A stretch of 64,000 nucleotides of DNA. Source: Acanthopleura granulata. Its lineage: Eukaryota; Mollusca; Polyplacophora; Chitonida; Chitonidae. The stretch is taken from assembly GCA_016165875.1 (NCBI GenBank), contig JABBOT010000023.1, positions 3,891,469 through 3,955,468 of the forward strand. Direction: 5' to 3'. The position numbers and the translations under genes were made by a program. Positions 15,301-27,400 of the stretch are shown one piece after another. Numbering within the stretch: the stretch's first letter is position 1; every line of letters starts with the position of its first letter. Below the pieces are notes generated by a model. It ran no database searches. It saw only the letters and a list, made by a program, of their open reading frames with translations, and had not been told where the DNA came from.

Positions 15301-18300
15301 TTTTCCAGGTACCTGGCAGGATGCATTGGTTTTCGTTGTGCTCTGCTCAAATTTCCTCACTCTGTATGTTATCTGTCCTCTGTCGTGTAAGTGGACTACT
15401 TTGAAGTATGGCGCAAAATGCAAACAAAAACTTCAATACATAAATGAAATTATTTAAATCATTTGTCTTTTTCTTCCACAGCTTTGGTTGTCCGATACCT
15501 GACCCGGCGTTTTATTGGTGACTATGATTCCAGAAGTGGTTAGTACATAGAGCATCGTAGTCTTTGTAAACCTGTACCCGTATATAGCTCAACTTCTATT
15601 CACTTATGCAGATCACTTATCTACCAGCATGTACATTTGTCACTTGTTGTTCAAACTGTCTAGACTGCAGACCTTTAGACAGCTTGGGTCCCTAGCCTTT
15701 GAGGATAAGTATTTGAATACAGCTCATTTCTTGCACGGTGGCCTTTATTTCACGATTTCTTCCAAGCTCCTTATATGGGGTGCTGCAGTTTTCTCCTAGC
15801 TGGTTCTGGTCAACTCTGACAAGCCTCCGAGATGTACGAAGTGTACGGCTCCCAGATTACCACGCTGTACCTCCACAAAAGTTAATGAGAAGGACTCATT
15901 CATATGGTGCCCAAAATCTCAGCCTTGCCCAGATGTGAAATCAATGCTTGAAACAATAAAGCATAAAACACAATTTAAATAAATAAATGATTAGAATAAT
16001 GCTTAAATGTGTGACAAAAAGGAACAGATCGACGCCTCGTCCATCTGAGGTATTCTGTTTCCAGAGGCTCTATCAGCCCTTGTGAAACCCATGCTTGAAA
16101 ATGCAAATCGAGTCGGCCTTAAAGGATATTCTTGCCAACCCGGATGTTTGGCTATCTACACATTTTTTGCGTTAAACCATGCATGTATATGGTTTCTATA
16201 TAGACGTATAGAAAAGCTTGGTTTCAGTAATAAGTTATCCTAAAACCTTATAACTGAAAAGGTCGATAATAGGTAACTTTGACCTTCAAGCTTATCCTGA
16301 AACATGTTATTCTGTATAGTTTGACCTTATGAGGTCGACATCATTTATAATGAATACTATCAAATAAATTGTTTGTAACTGTGATTTTTGGGTTAAACAC
16401 CATGATGACCTTTCTTGGCAGAGGCTATCTACACACACCATACGACGATAGACGGCAAAGATGTCATCCTGCACGTCATGGACACAACATGGCGGGTAAG
16501 TGATCAAATACAGCCCTTTACGCGCACGCGCGTGTACAGCCATACATGAGTGGCTGCCATATTGTTGTACTGCATGCGTGGGACATCATTATTCCTTATA
16601 ACATATTTCCACATGTGTACTTTATATGTTTACATCATACTGTTGATAAATTACAAGTCATGTGAACTAGTTTTCTGTTATTCCCTCCACGTTGTTCACA
16701 TGGAAAGGCCATTTTTCAGATGCGCTAGATTCCTTGTTTTCAGGGAGCCGTTTTCTGTTGTAACACACGACAGCATACAGAAACAAGCATAGCGACTTTC
16801 TCAAATATTCGTACTAGAATTTTTGATAATTTTGACAGTTAGCGCAAGGATCAATCATGATTTAACGTATGTTATTGGACTTGCTGTAATAAGTATATCA
16901 TTATTCTCTCCCACATCTTATGTTGGAAGATCAGGATATACATTCTGTCAGTCCGTCAAAATTGCTGGGTGTAATATATTTATACTTTTTTTCAAGTTTT
17001 CTTTATGAAGACTGTAATAACTGATTAAATTTGGCTGCCTTTCCGTTTATTGGTGTCACTACATTTCAGCAGTTCTCATTCTACAAAATATCTCCGGAAC
17101 TGCATGATTGGTAGAATTTTAAATTAATCAGATTTGGCTTCAAACTTTCGTATGAGGGTCTTCATAAGTGATTAGACTTTTAAACCTGTTCTTCAATCCG
17201 TTTGTCCATTCAGCTGTGTCGTAGCCCTTTTGATTGGCTACTGTTTGCTTACTGAACTATATACTATAAATTGTATACTATATACACCGGATTCAAACAA
17301 ATTTGGTTGCAAACTTCTTATATCATAACATCATTAATAGACAAGATTTTGGTATATGCCGGCTTGGTCATCTGTCTGATATTCTGACTGGTTGTTACAC
17401 TGGTACGCTATATGAGCTGACATTCTAATATTTTGACTGACTGTTACAGTGGAATAGAACCTGCTGGGAGATGGGGGACACATTTTTTTATTACAAGACC
17501 TTCTTTAGACTAGTGTTTAATTATTAACCTCGATGTAATTGGAAAGAAAACTCTATTTAGTAAGTTTCGGAAAATAATAAAACGGAATAATGGACGAGCA
17601 TCTATTGGAATGACATTGATTTGCATGAGTAAAAACATAAACGATGCACAAGTAATGGCAGGTCTGTATTCACGCGTACACAAGTCTTTACCGTGATGTA
17701 ATTCTCTATGCATGGGTTGTCAGTAGTAAAGAGCTTATTGGACATAAGAAAAACACAAGGGGATCAATTAGGGGCCGTCGCGAATAATATAATCACGCGT
17801 GCTTTAACCACTTTTCTGGGATTCTTAATGCTGTACTTCTTCACTCCAAACGAAAGGAAAGAGGCACGTACAAGATAACGCGGTAATTGTTTGACACTCC
17901 GACCCAAGCTCTCAGCTCCCAGACTCTATATACAGCTTGTGTTTATCGTTCCAGAGCGGAGAGAAAGACTTCCAGAGGGAACAGATCCGGTGGGGTGATG
18001 GCTTTCTCTTAGTTTACGACGTAACTAGCCGGACAAGTTTCGAATCGGTAAAGATTCTGCTGGAGGAGATCAGAGACATTCGCAAGAACACCAGAGTTCC
18101 TGTGGCCATTATCGGCAACAAGTGCGATTTGTTGCACAGACGGGTGGTAGACGAACAGGAAGGTGGCCAATTCGCCGAGCAGATGCAATGCCTCTTCTTG
18201 GAAACCTCTGCCAGTGAGAGTATGGACACCGTCACGAATGCTTTCAATATGGTGTACCGGGACATCAAAATAATTCACCGCAAAATAGAAAAACTGAAAC

Positions 18301-18401
18301 GGTTCATGCAGAAACCGGCAGTGTCAGCCAGATTGACCCTTAGACAGTCCCTGAAAATGTTCACAGAAAAACACTTTCGTGACAGAACGTCAACTATTTG
18401 A
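4111..18401 (+). CDS. Divergent Ras-family small GTPase, RERG/RASL-like (4 exons, 253 aa)
   Basis: Exons join 4111-4294, 15482-15538, 16422-16495 and 17955-18401; phases agree and the total is 762 nt. Seen: P-loop GANGVGKS (residues 54-61), G4 NKCD (160-163), G5-like ETSAS (188-192), and RWGDGFLLVYDVTSRTSF, which matches the RERG family style (RWGEGFVLVYDI). A basic C-terminus without a CAAX prenylation box also fits RERG. An N-terminal extension of about 48 residues, partly acidic (DEDELEEME), precedes the G domain. Odd: the Ras Gly12 position is Asn, and G3 reads DTTWR where Ras has DTAGQ, so both the G3 glycine and the catalytic Gln61 equivalent are missing. The effector region (DYDSRSEAIYTHH) lacks the usual PT. 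The protein probably binds GTP with little hydrolysis; that is inference. Start: the first in-frame ATG after a stop at 3973 is 4111; the ATG at 4213 has a stronger Kozak context. The exact orthology group is uncertain. Confidence 0.85.
6364..6403. repeat. (AT)n microsatellite
   Basis: An uninterrupted run of about 30 bases of alternating A and T within GTPase intron 1, flanked by further TA-rich sequence. Confidence 0.9.
9708..9940 (-). mobile_element. SINE copy, degenerate (family 1)
   Basis: Read on the plus strand it gives 'gccgtacttaagaatatttc', 'gaaaaccggacagaaaccga', 'acctacgaccttccgcaggt' and, at the right, 'ttacgctaaccactctgcca'. This is the reverse orientation of the family seen at 37487-37757. 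The tRNA-like head is at the right end. Confidence 0.6.
15482..15538 (+). CDS. GTPase exon 2
   Basis: Acceptor 'tcttccacag' and donor 'gttagt'. Encodes residues 62-80 (ALVVRYLTRRFIGDYDSRS), which completes the Walker A helix and continues into switch I. The sequence is very close to the RERG motif ALVVRFLTKRFIWEYD. Confidence 0.88.
15539..16421 (+). other. GTPase intron 2
   Basis: 883 bp between consensus splice sites. Nothing notable beyond AT-rich sequence; an open frame at 15738-15938 has no supporting motif. Confidence 0.7.
16422..16495 (+). CDS. GTPase exon 3 (altered G3 box)
   Basis: Acceptor 'tttcttggcag' and donor 'cgg|gtaagt'. Encodes residues 81-105 and ends HVMDTTWR, where Ras proteins have DTAGQ. 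Both splice sites are strong, so the unusual G3 is unlikely to come from a misplaced boundary. Confidence 0.85.
16496..17954 (+). other. GTPase intron 3
   Basis: 1459 bp without a recognised element. AT-rich, with short 'actatatac' repeats near 17265-17285. Confidence 0.7.
17955..18401 (+). CDS. GTPase exon 4 (G4, G5, C-terminal tail)
   Basis: Acceptor 'tatcgttccag'. Encodes residues 106-253 and the TGA stop. Includes NKCD, the G5 element ETSAS and a basic tail (for example KIEKLKRFMQK). The last eight codons (FRDRTSTI) and the stop are the first unit of the 30-bp repeat array that fills the downstream region. Confidence 0.9.
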   Translation, partial: SGEKDFQREQIRWGDGFLLVYDVTSRTSFESVKILLEEIRDIRKNTRVPVAIIGNKCDLLHRRVVDEQEGGQFAEQMQCLFLETSASESMDTVTNAFNMVYRDIKIIHRKIEKLKRFMQKPAVSARLTLRQSLKMFTEKHFRDRTSTI

Positions 18402-18915
18402 TGTATACGTGACAGTGCGTCAAGTGTTTGACACTTGCGTGGCAGTACGTCAAATATTTGACAAATGGGTGACTTAAGGTACACCTGCATAACAGTGAGT
18501 CACTGATTTGACTGTTGGGTGACAGAATCCATGACAACTATTTCACACATGCGTGATAGAATGAGGCTATTTGACACCTGTCTGAAAGAACGTCTACTGT
18601 TGGACACATGTGAAACAGAACATCAACTATTTGACACGCCTTTGACAGAATTTCAACAGTTTGACATTTATTTGACAAAATGTGATTTATAGGACACATT
18701 CGTGGCAGAACGTCAACTATCTGATATGTGACAAAATGTTGTTTATTTGCGTCTGCGTGACTTAACGCCAACTAGGTGACATTTTTCTGCTAACGCCAAC
18801 TACTTGAAACCTGTCTGATAGAAAGCGAACTATTCCTGACGCTCGCCAGATAGAACATCAACTTTTTCACGCTTGTCTGATAGAAAGTTTACTTGTTCAT
18901 ATCTGTCTGATAGAC
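18378..18915. repeat. Degenerate ~30-bp tandem array over the GTPase stop codon
   Basis: About 18 units on the pattern 'cgtgacagaacgtcaactat' + 'ttgacacatg', with heavy divergence and small indels. The first unit supplies the GTPase C-terminus and stop. Because the period is near a multiple of three, the minus strand shows repetitive open frames (18275-18490, 18538-18771, with recurring CQIVDVLSR-like motifs) that I regard as by-products. Confidence 0.8.
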
Positions 18916-20822
18916 AATCAGCTTCCTGAACCGCAGGATTGTTATGTATACATGATAGAGTATATGGTTAAGAATTGTCTTGCCTGTCGAATATAAAGTC
19001 AGTATTTTCAGTGCTTATTTATATATAAAACGATATATTCATGCATTTCAATGTTTTATTATGTTTGACCGCGTTTTGGAAATGGATGACAAAACTTACG
19101 AGTTTGCATACGCATGTCTTCAGTTGTTTATGACGCTGCACACCGTGAACTGATGGCAATTTTGCCTTCTGAACCTTGACGCACACAGGTAAAGCTTAAG
19201 AATTAGATGAATTGGTGTCAGGATTCTATGCGACCTGGTGTCGTACAGCATACAGTGTAAACGGCACTGCTTTTGGGCTGAAATAATGGCAAATATATGA
19301 AAAGAGGAAAATCGTGGTAAGCTAGATCAACTTTCATAGAAAAAAATTAATTTTGTGGATGAATTCTTTTCCATTGCTTTCCTGGTAAACCAGAGTTCCA
19401 TTGTACAGCCACTGTTTCCCCTAAAGCTAAAACTTGAAATCTTAAGTTTAGATCCTGGTCTAGGATCTAAGTAGACAATACTGGGAAAACGAAACAAGAC
19501 TGATGTCCAGATTTATTTACTGGACTGGACTTTTATGAGGTACTCAAGAATGTTTTAGCATTGTGGTACATCTGAAGAGCCACGCTGGAAACCTTTGACC
19601 ATTTAACATCAGGACAAATCTGTCTGGCAGAAAAAATTTAACTAGTTTAATAGTTAAAAAGCTAAATATCCACCAGCCATACATATATAAATAGCACATA
19701 CATGTGTAATGTACACAAAATTTTCTGCCAGTAGGCGAAGTGTTGATGTGGTAATAATGCGTATCTTACAAGAATGTCATCTCGGAGGAGAGTTACGGAG
19801 TGTATTATGATGTTCGCACTCAGCATTGTTTCACTGTATGGTGCGACGGTGGGCAGGTTTATCGTAGTAAGAAAGAAAAAGGAATTGGGCACACCATGGC
19901 GCCTATGTCAAAGAACTAACAAACCTCCAGACTCAACTATAGCGAACCACAGCTAGTTTCCAACAGGCGACCTCAACGGCAAGAGGCTGGTCATCCTGCA
20001 AACCCCAGCAAGGTGAAGCTTTAACGCGCTTAAAATCAAACCTAAGTTAAGGAATAACGCCTCGAGTTAAGACGAAGTATGACTTAAGTCCAAGATAGCT
20101 TCGTGATGCCTGGTACCGATTCCAGAAAGCAATTTTGCACAAGTAGGACTTTTAAAACTTGACTAACAGTAAACATTCTTGAAATTTAGAACTGAAGGCA
20201 TGTATTGTGCGTGTATATCATGCTATCGTTGAAGAGACACAAACTTCAAAACCAGCAAGTATCAAATAAGATGGCAAATTGAACTTGAAGGTTTGGATTT
20301 AAGTCAAAAATTGCTTTGTGGAATATGCCCCTTGAGAATAAGATAGACCGGAGTTTCTTTGCTTGCTGCATGACAACAAATCCGTAAAAGTACTGAGGCA
20401 ATTACCAGTCACACACAATACAGTGGGCCTCTTGCATTTTATACGATTTTTTGTGACGTCTGACTTTACATGGACTCGGGCATACTTTCAAGCCGAAAAC
20501 CTAAAATATTACGTGAGCTGAATCCTGGTTCTGCTCATACGTGCTGCTGTACCACACCAAACAATTATCAGGCTTAATCGTCCCTAGTGATTCCGCGGCC
20601 AGACGAGGTATATGGTCACTGCTAGGTTTTCAATCACCTGTTGGTCTTGAAATTACAAGTAGGCACAGAGGATATGCTATGCATGCTGTATATGTAGGCT
20701 TACTAGTGTGCGAAACCACCGGTGTTGGGCAAGTTCCTGACGAACTTTTCCACACATGGCGTACAGATATTCACACCATATCAACCTTAAACTGCACAAC
20801 TGGCCATCTTGTTGTAGAAATT

Positions 20823-21090
20823 GATTTATTTATTTGATTGGTGTTTTAAGCTGCACTCAAGAATATTTCACTTATACGACGGCGGCCAGCATTATGGTGG
20901 GGGGAAACATGGCAGAGCACGAAAAACCACGACCATCGGCAAATTACTGGCGGATCTTCCCATGTTCGGTCGGAGAGGAAGCCAGCATGAGCTGGACTTG
21001 AACTCACAGTGACAGCATTGGAGAGCGATGCCTAGGTCATTACGCAGCGCTGGCGCGCTAACTTCCTTGGCCACAGTGCCCCCACTGGGT
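20823..21090 (-). mobile_element. SINE copy (family 1), nearly full length
   Basis: Starts with the inverted tail 'tttatttatttgattggtgt', then 'actcaagaatatttcactta', 'tacgacggcggccagcatta', 'gaggaagccagcatgagctg', 'gacttgaactcacagtgaca' (inverted B box) and 'gcgcgctaacttccttggcc' (inverted A-box end). Confidence 0.85.
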
Positions 21091-23689
21091 AGATAAAATC
21101 TATGAGACCCTGGTTGAAAAACGTTTTAAATACAAGACACACCAAACTGAACAAAAGATGTTCTTTTTCTTTTGAATGTATTTTCAGCTGATATAATAGA
21201 ACAAGAGGGTAACACCTCCCAACATGCTACATGTGCCAGGGGTATGGTTGACAGACTGCTTTAGTCCTACAATGTTGTTATAATTACTCAAACCAAAGAT
21301 TTTCACTGTCTGAGTTTATGTCCAATACATACACATTAAACAGATCAAACTACATTAATGTCATTTTTACAAAGTATATAGGTATTAATTTTCTTCAACA
21401 ATCTCTGTATTATTAGTACCAAACTGACCACGTTTTCCGCGCATCGTGATCTGGGCTTTGACAGCGATCACACATAATGATACACAGATCAGTTTTCAGA
21501 AATCATAAATTCATGCCATTTATTTTTATCGCTGTTCTCATGAGAACATTGAAAGAAAAAAAATTGTCTTGAGAGAAAAAAAACCTGAGGTTGGACCTGG
21601 TCTATGGCTATGCCAAACCCAACAGGAGTTGCCTAATTACGAAGGAAAGCAAATCCTGTCAAGCGAACTTGGGACTGATATCAAACTCTACCGTACCAAA
21701 ATTGGGTCCCTCCGTGGAAGGCCAATTAACTTCGTTGCTGACGATACGGTAACCCTGACGTCAACACTTGACAAAGACTTCACCCGCTTTGGCGGACATG
21801 TCCCGTGACTAAAAACTGGCAGCATACACAGATATAATACCGGTATTTAAGTAACAGTCCTGATGTGGAATATGGGAACATCTGACCACTTACAGGAACC
21901 CCTAAATGCTGATGACAAAAGACCTGGATTACTTTTGATTTCTTTCAAAACGCAGCCTATATTGTACACCCGTCTTTGCATTAGAGGTAATCAATATTTT
22001 AAACTGTTAGAACAGATTTATGGAAGGACCTCCCAAAAGATGGAAGGATTTCTGAACAGTGTTTTTCTTTTCCTCAAAAATTCTTAATTCGTCAACGTTG
22101 TCCCAAAGTCTGATTTTCAGTAGTTGATCAGAAAGACGATGGTCACTAATGCATTAAGCTGAATGATTTGAAAGCATGTGTTCTCTGTTGGGTTTGATGA
22201 TATTGTACTCACTCTTCTTCTATTAACTTGAACTAAGCATCATTAGGAACAACCAACACCTGATGATCAAAGAAGTATGTATCAACAACCAAAATCTAAA
22301 GGGTGCATTTACTTTCAATTGGCTTTTCAAGCCACTGACTTCATACAATGACAACTTTCTTATTTTTATAGGTTAACTAACCAGTGGTTTTATTCATGAG
22401 TTCATATGAATACAGAAATCTGTTCTTTGTTAGCCAGTTTCACATCAGATGTGTCAAAATGGTTTTTAAAAATGAACGCTGCATTCAAAATAGGACAACT
22501 GGCATCACAGCAACTGATCTGACACAGATCTGGATCAGTAAGTCAGACTTTCATCAGAAACAGATCTTTTTTTTTTTATTTTCTCATACAACTTAACTTT
22601 TTTTCCTTATTTTATCTTCCATTAAAAAGAGAGGAGAACTGAGAAATCCCCACCATTCCCCACATCATTATTACCATACTGGTTCATGTAAATACTGATA
22701 TCAAAATAGTTGTTTCAAGAATGCAATGTAACATAAAACAAGAATGATTTGAATCAATGTAAATGACAAAAGCACAATAACTTGAAAAGAAGAAATCAAA
22801 ATAAAGAGTTCAGCAACTTCAACCTTTGGCACCATTCTTCTGAGTAGCACTTAGCGATTTTCATCAGCATCAAACATAGCCAGAGTTTAATGTTAATATT
22901 TACATTAAATTTACTTGTCTATATTCAAGCAAGTAAATTTGGAAAGCAGAAAAGTGTAATTATATGCATTTTGATCAAATTTGTCTGAAGTTGTAATCTG
23001 AACTTCAACCTGGATTCTGACTATGTTGAATTGAGCACAATGGACTCCCTTACACTGTGTTCCTTTCACTAAGCAGGCCACTTGGCACTGTCAATTTTCC
23101 AAATATAAACACATCTTGAATTTGGCCAGAAGAACACATATAAACAAACCCTCACACATCACTTATGGCAAGCTATACAAACTGTTGTGCAGTAGTTACC
23201 TCCCTTGTCATCACACACATGGCATAATCTTTTTATTCGACATACAGTGTTTATGGTGAATACTATGCATACTTTGTTACTTTTGCTTTGAGATGTCTGA
23301 AATGAAAAAATCAAGGTCAAACTGTAGTTCAAATGACTGACTGCTGCTGTCACTGAAAATAACCGAACAGACAACAACCGCCAATTAAAATACATCGGCC
23401 AGTTAGAATACTTTGTTGACACTGCCACTTTTCTTTACATGTTCATCCAAGTTTGAACAGGACACTTTTGGTGGGTGCTATTATTGGTGTGTTCACTAGC
23501 CACCTCAAATTTAGGTGCGAGTTCATGAATTCAAGCACACTTCATGATAAACGTCCCACATTAACTTTGGACCCAAGTGTTTTAAGCAGCTACATTATTA
23601 TAACAGTTTCAGACAACAGATGACGACCAAAGACTTCATCAACATTTTGAATTCAATATCCTTTCTTTTAATACAGAAGTGAGAGCCTG

Positions 23690-23786
23690 TCATGGACCCA
23701 TCCTCCTGACGTATGACTTTTACACATGCCATGGTTTTCATAGTCAATACATTGGGAAGAGTACATGTAGGTACAGATGCCACATT
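23690..23786 (-). other. Possible minus-strand exon, unidentified
   Basis: On the minus strand a strong acceptor ('tttctttcttcag') precedes an open segment that can be read ECGICTYMYSSQCIDYENHG and onward to a stop. It is cysteine-rich with no family I recognise. A second frame is also open, so the coding status is doubtful. Confidence 0.2.
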
Positions 23787-24166
23787 CTGAAGAAAGAAAA
23801 TTAAATTCAAGAAACACATTCAAATAGGGGAGTGCACTAAATTCTGTCATTTGAAGACAATTTTATATTACAACAGTGGACTACATGCACAAGATTCCCA
23901 CACTGAAATATGGATGTTCATTTTACAGGATAAGGACAATGTACATTACCAGACACTTGCATTCCCTAATGTCTTTCCCACATCTAATCATTTATATGGA
24001 TACTGAAAGGCCAAAAAACAAAAAGCAATTGATTTTTTTTTTCCACAAATTTGTTAGCCAAAAATTGTGGAATAAAAATGAGTCTGAAAAAAAAAATCCA
24101 GTCTGAATTTGACATAACTTCCCATAAGAAATCTGCAGAAAATAAGGAATCAGGTATAATTAATCT

Positions 24167-24325
24167 TGTAGCCTCACTCTTGAAATTACCAATGACAATT
24201 CCTTGATGCCTGCCGTGCTAACTGTGCCCCAGCCCAAGAAGACACAGAGACTACTATACCAGGGCATGGTGAATCCAGAGAGCCCTGTGGTCAGGTGGAT
24301 ATGATGCCTGGAAAAGGACAAACAT
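24167..24325 (-). other. Possible minus-strand exon just downstream of the VBP1 stop
   Basis: The minus strand has a good acceptor ('tgtccttttccag') about 30 bp after the VBP1 stop. It is followed by an open segment beginning HHIHLTTGLSGFTMPWYSSL and continuing through a hydrophobic stretch (CVFLGWGTV) to a stop. The phase does not join VBP1 exon 5. It may be a fortuitous frame in the VBP1 3' UTR. Confidence 0.2.
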
Positions 24326-24353
24326 GTGTCTAGTTTTTGACGAGGTGTGAACA

Positions 24354-24424
24354 CTAGGAGGCTGCCGTAGCTTGTTGGGCAGCTTGCCTCCGCTTCACGT
24401 CCCAGTTATATACCCGGGCCATAT
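24354..24424 (-). CDS. VBP1: VBP1 exon 6 (C-terminus and stop)
   Basis: Acceptor 'cgtctctcag'. Encodes the end of the protein: MARVYNWDVKRRQAAQQ and a short Ala/Thr tail, then TAG. Confidence 0.95.
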
Positions 24425-27400
24425 CTGAGAGACGGAAGTCAAGGATAAAAGCATGAATATCTTAACATTCATTTATTTGATCTAATTTCATTGCTGGTTT
24501 TGCCTTTCTCGCCCATATGTGTAACTTGTCTGCTCTGTCACAGGAAGAAACCGGACAGAGCTTGCAGAAAATCACATCAACTAAAAAGGTGTGGAAACCA
24601 GAGGAAACCACAAAGTACTTCCAAAGTACAGGACATACTTGAAGCTAGTACAGGTTTGGTTTATTTTTGCAGGAAATTGGAGAGAATTGAGGAAACAACC
24701 ACACCTGTTTGAAAAACACACAACATACCGCTGAACATTAAGCTCCAGCATGATCACACAACTCACGTGTAGCACCTTAGAACACTAGTGTAGGCTTTCT
24801 GTCTATCATAGATACCACAATACAATTGAGGGGCGTCTGCTGGTAAGGGAATTCCAGATGCCCCCATGCTGTCACTGTTAGATAAGCACCAATCAAATAA
24901 ATAAAAAGAACAATACAATCTCACTGACTGGTTACCTGCATTAAAGAACACGTGAAGGAAAGCTGGATATATAACTACACCTACTAGAGTTTCCTTCAAC
25001 TTGACGCAATTATTTTACCTCCTTTTCAAAGATCTCAAGTAGCGGCTACAGAGATACTCTCACTGATTTAAGGCGGACTTTGAAAATCCATTTGGAGCCC
25101 AAACAGTTACTGTTTTATTTTCCATTTACTTTCAGGAAAACCATTGAATCCTGCATGACAAAACAGGAGTAAGGCATGTAATAATCATTCAATGCAAGCA
25201 TGTAAGTCCACGACTGCTTATCATTAAGACCACATGCCCTTTGTAGTTGTCTCCCCTGAAGGTAACTCCAGTTTCCAGTACAGAAACCGATATTTCACCA
25301 TAAACTGAAAACCTGTGCTTACACGATGTATTGAGTTTCATGGAATTCTCAAAAATATTGCACTTGTAAAACAAAGATCAGGTTTATCGTTTGAGGAAAT
25401 GGTGCAGAGGCTTGGGGAAGCAACTCCCACCACCGCTGACTTTTTATACTGCATTAAATGGAATATAGCAATCTTTTTGTATATTTGTACAGAATATAGA
25501 GAGACAGACAACCCCACTATACTATAACATTAGCTCTACTATGGGGGTGTGAAAAGGATACTGACTTCTAGTGTGGTGGTTTGATCTCGTATGAAGCCAA
25601 GGTCATCTTCTACCTGGGCTAAACTTCTACTCGCTGCATCATAATTTTTCTCTAACAATTTTTCTGCATCGTCTAAATTGTATTCCAACATCACATTAGC
25701 CTGAAAACATATCAATACACATATACAGAATTAATGAAATACACTGATTTACATTTACGTTTGTAAAAGAAAATCTGAAGTAAAACAGATATTCACCTAT
25801 ATAATTGTCTCAAAACACCTGGATGGGCAGGTAGTCAAGATATAATCAGAAAATGCTAATTTTAGCTATAATACACCCAAGTGTAAAACTAACGCTTGAT
25901 TAGTTTTTTTTTTCTTCTCCTCTTAACATAATGATGACAATTGTTCTGTTACTACTGTCACACTTACCCCAAGCCAGAGACAGACTTTTTCTGTGGGAGG
26001 TATCCTAGCCTTGGCATAGAGCTGGTCTGACAATAGAAACCTAGTCTCCAATGGCTCTGTCGAGTCCTGAATTCACAAGATTTATCAGGGTTCATGGTGA
26101 AAGAATTATCAGAAAAAAGAAAAAATCTTTCAGCACATAAATTATTTCTTTTTTTTTCTCAGAAAACAGGAACATCATTGACTTAAAATTATAAGAAAGA
26201 CATTTACATAACTTTCTTCGAATTTCCTGTTTATAGTTCTTGATCATGTTACTTTAGATTTCGAGGCTTAATCCAACTTAACTGAATCGTAAGTTTCAAG
26301 TGAACTGAAAGTTTGAAATAAGGGTGTAAGGGTGCATATATGAACACAGAAAGAGAGAGAGACAGATGCATATGACCACATCACATGAATAACCCAGTCT
26401 ACATGATATTCAACATTTATAGATGAACATCCATGCATGAGGCAAATAATATAGCACTCAATCATGCAACATTAATCAGTTACAGGAATACACGTTACCT
26501 TCTTGCTTTGAAGATGTTTAACGATATCTAGTGATGTTTTTATGTCTGGCAACTGAGTTTTTAACCTGGAAAAACAACAAAAAAGATTGATCAGTTTTGA
26601 AGTTGTTTCAAAAGGTGTGCAAACATATATAGAAACAATCAATAATGTAGGGATGAAGTCAAAGTAGGGTGGCCTTCACTTTGTTTTTCAGCAAGAGTGT
26701 GATTTGCACACCTACATGTATATTTGTACTCCTCAGACTCTTTCAGTATTTCAGGCGTGTGTTCTTTTGCACAACTGGACCTGGTTTCAGCAGTCCGCTA
26801 TATGTGGGAGTGTGATAGCTACAAAGGCGTGAATATGTATCTTAAATACCTTTGAAGCATTTGGCAAATCAAGTTTATCTGTTAGTTCATTTACCAACAT
26901 GATTGGTTATTTAAGGCCACTCTCAAGAATTACGAGTACCAAGTTTATACAGTATCCACAGACAAATTTACCTTGATTTCTTCGTGTTGAGGTTGTATTC
27001 CATGAACTTGTATTTGCTGTGCTGCTCATCTAGTCTTTTCAACACAGCCTCTGCAGACTCATTATTCTCACTCTGTTTCATGAAAGCATCTACATCTTCC
27101 TGCAAAGGAATTATACAGTGGCACTCTTAAACCATCTTTAGATATTCTATCATAAATATTGTAAAACCTAACAGAAAGTTCCAAGACCAAAACCTCTTCC
27201 AAAAGGTGAGGAAACATTACGTCCAAAGTAATTAATCTTCAAACTAAACTTAATTAAATACAGCACAGCTCTACTGGAGGTATGAAACAGGCAAGGTTAT
27301 TGCCTGCTACAATGTCCAAATTCTGATGAATGGACAAATCAGCAGACACACACTGTTTCAAAAGTTGATCAGTTGAATATGGCACCAGTACTGGAGATAT

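Larger units (their letters stand above)
4295..15481 (+). other. GTPase intron 1 (11.2 kb)
   Basis: A very long first intron. It contains an (AT)n tract near 6364-6403, a T-rich tract near 8080-8115, a degenerate minus-strand SINE at 9708-9940 and a possible SINE head near 11735. I saw no nested exon. The many short open frames on both strands lack splice signals or recognisable motifs. Confidence 0.7.
18916..24353. other. Sequence between the GTPase and VBP1 genes
   Basis: Two genes converge here, so the 3' UTRs of the GTPase (+) and VBP1 (-) should lie in this stretch. One clear SINE (20823-21090, -) is present. A possible minus-strand exon sits at 24167-24325, and a second acceptor-preceded open segment at 23690-23786. 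I could not fix either polyadenylation site; 'tttatt' (minus-strand AATAAA) at 23232-23237 is one candidate for VBP1. Confidence 0.5.

Noticed and set aside
18275..18771. Minus-strand open frames with recurring CQIVDVLSRKC-like motifs
   Set aside because: They are the reverse reading of the decayed 30-bp array and lie over the GTPase end; no splice or start support.
20100..20330. Possible short inverted ends ('attccagaaagcaatttt' against 'aaaaattgctttgtggaat')
   Set aside because: The match is only about 18 bp with mismatches and the interior has no partner copy in the window. It may be a MITE but is too weak to call.
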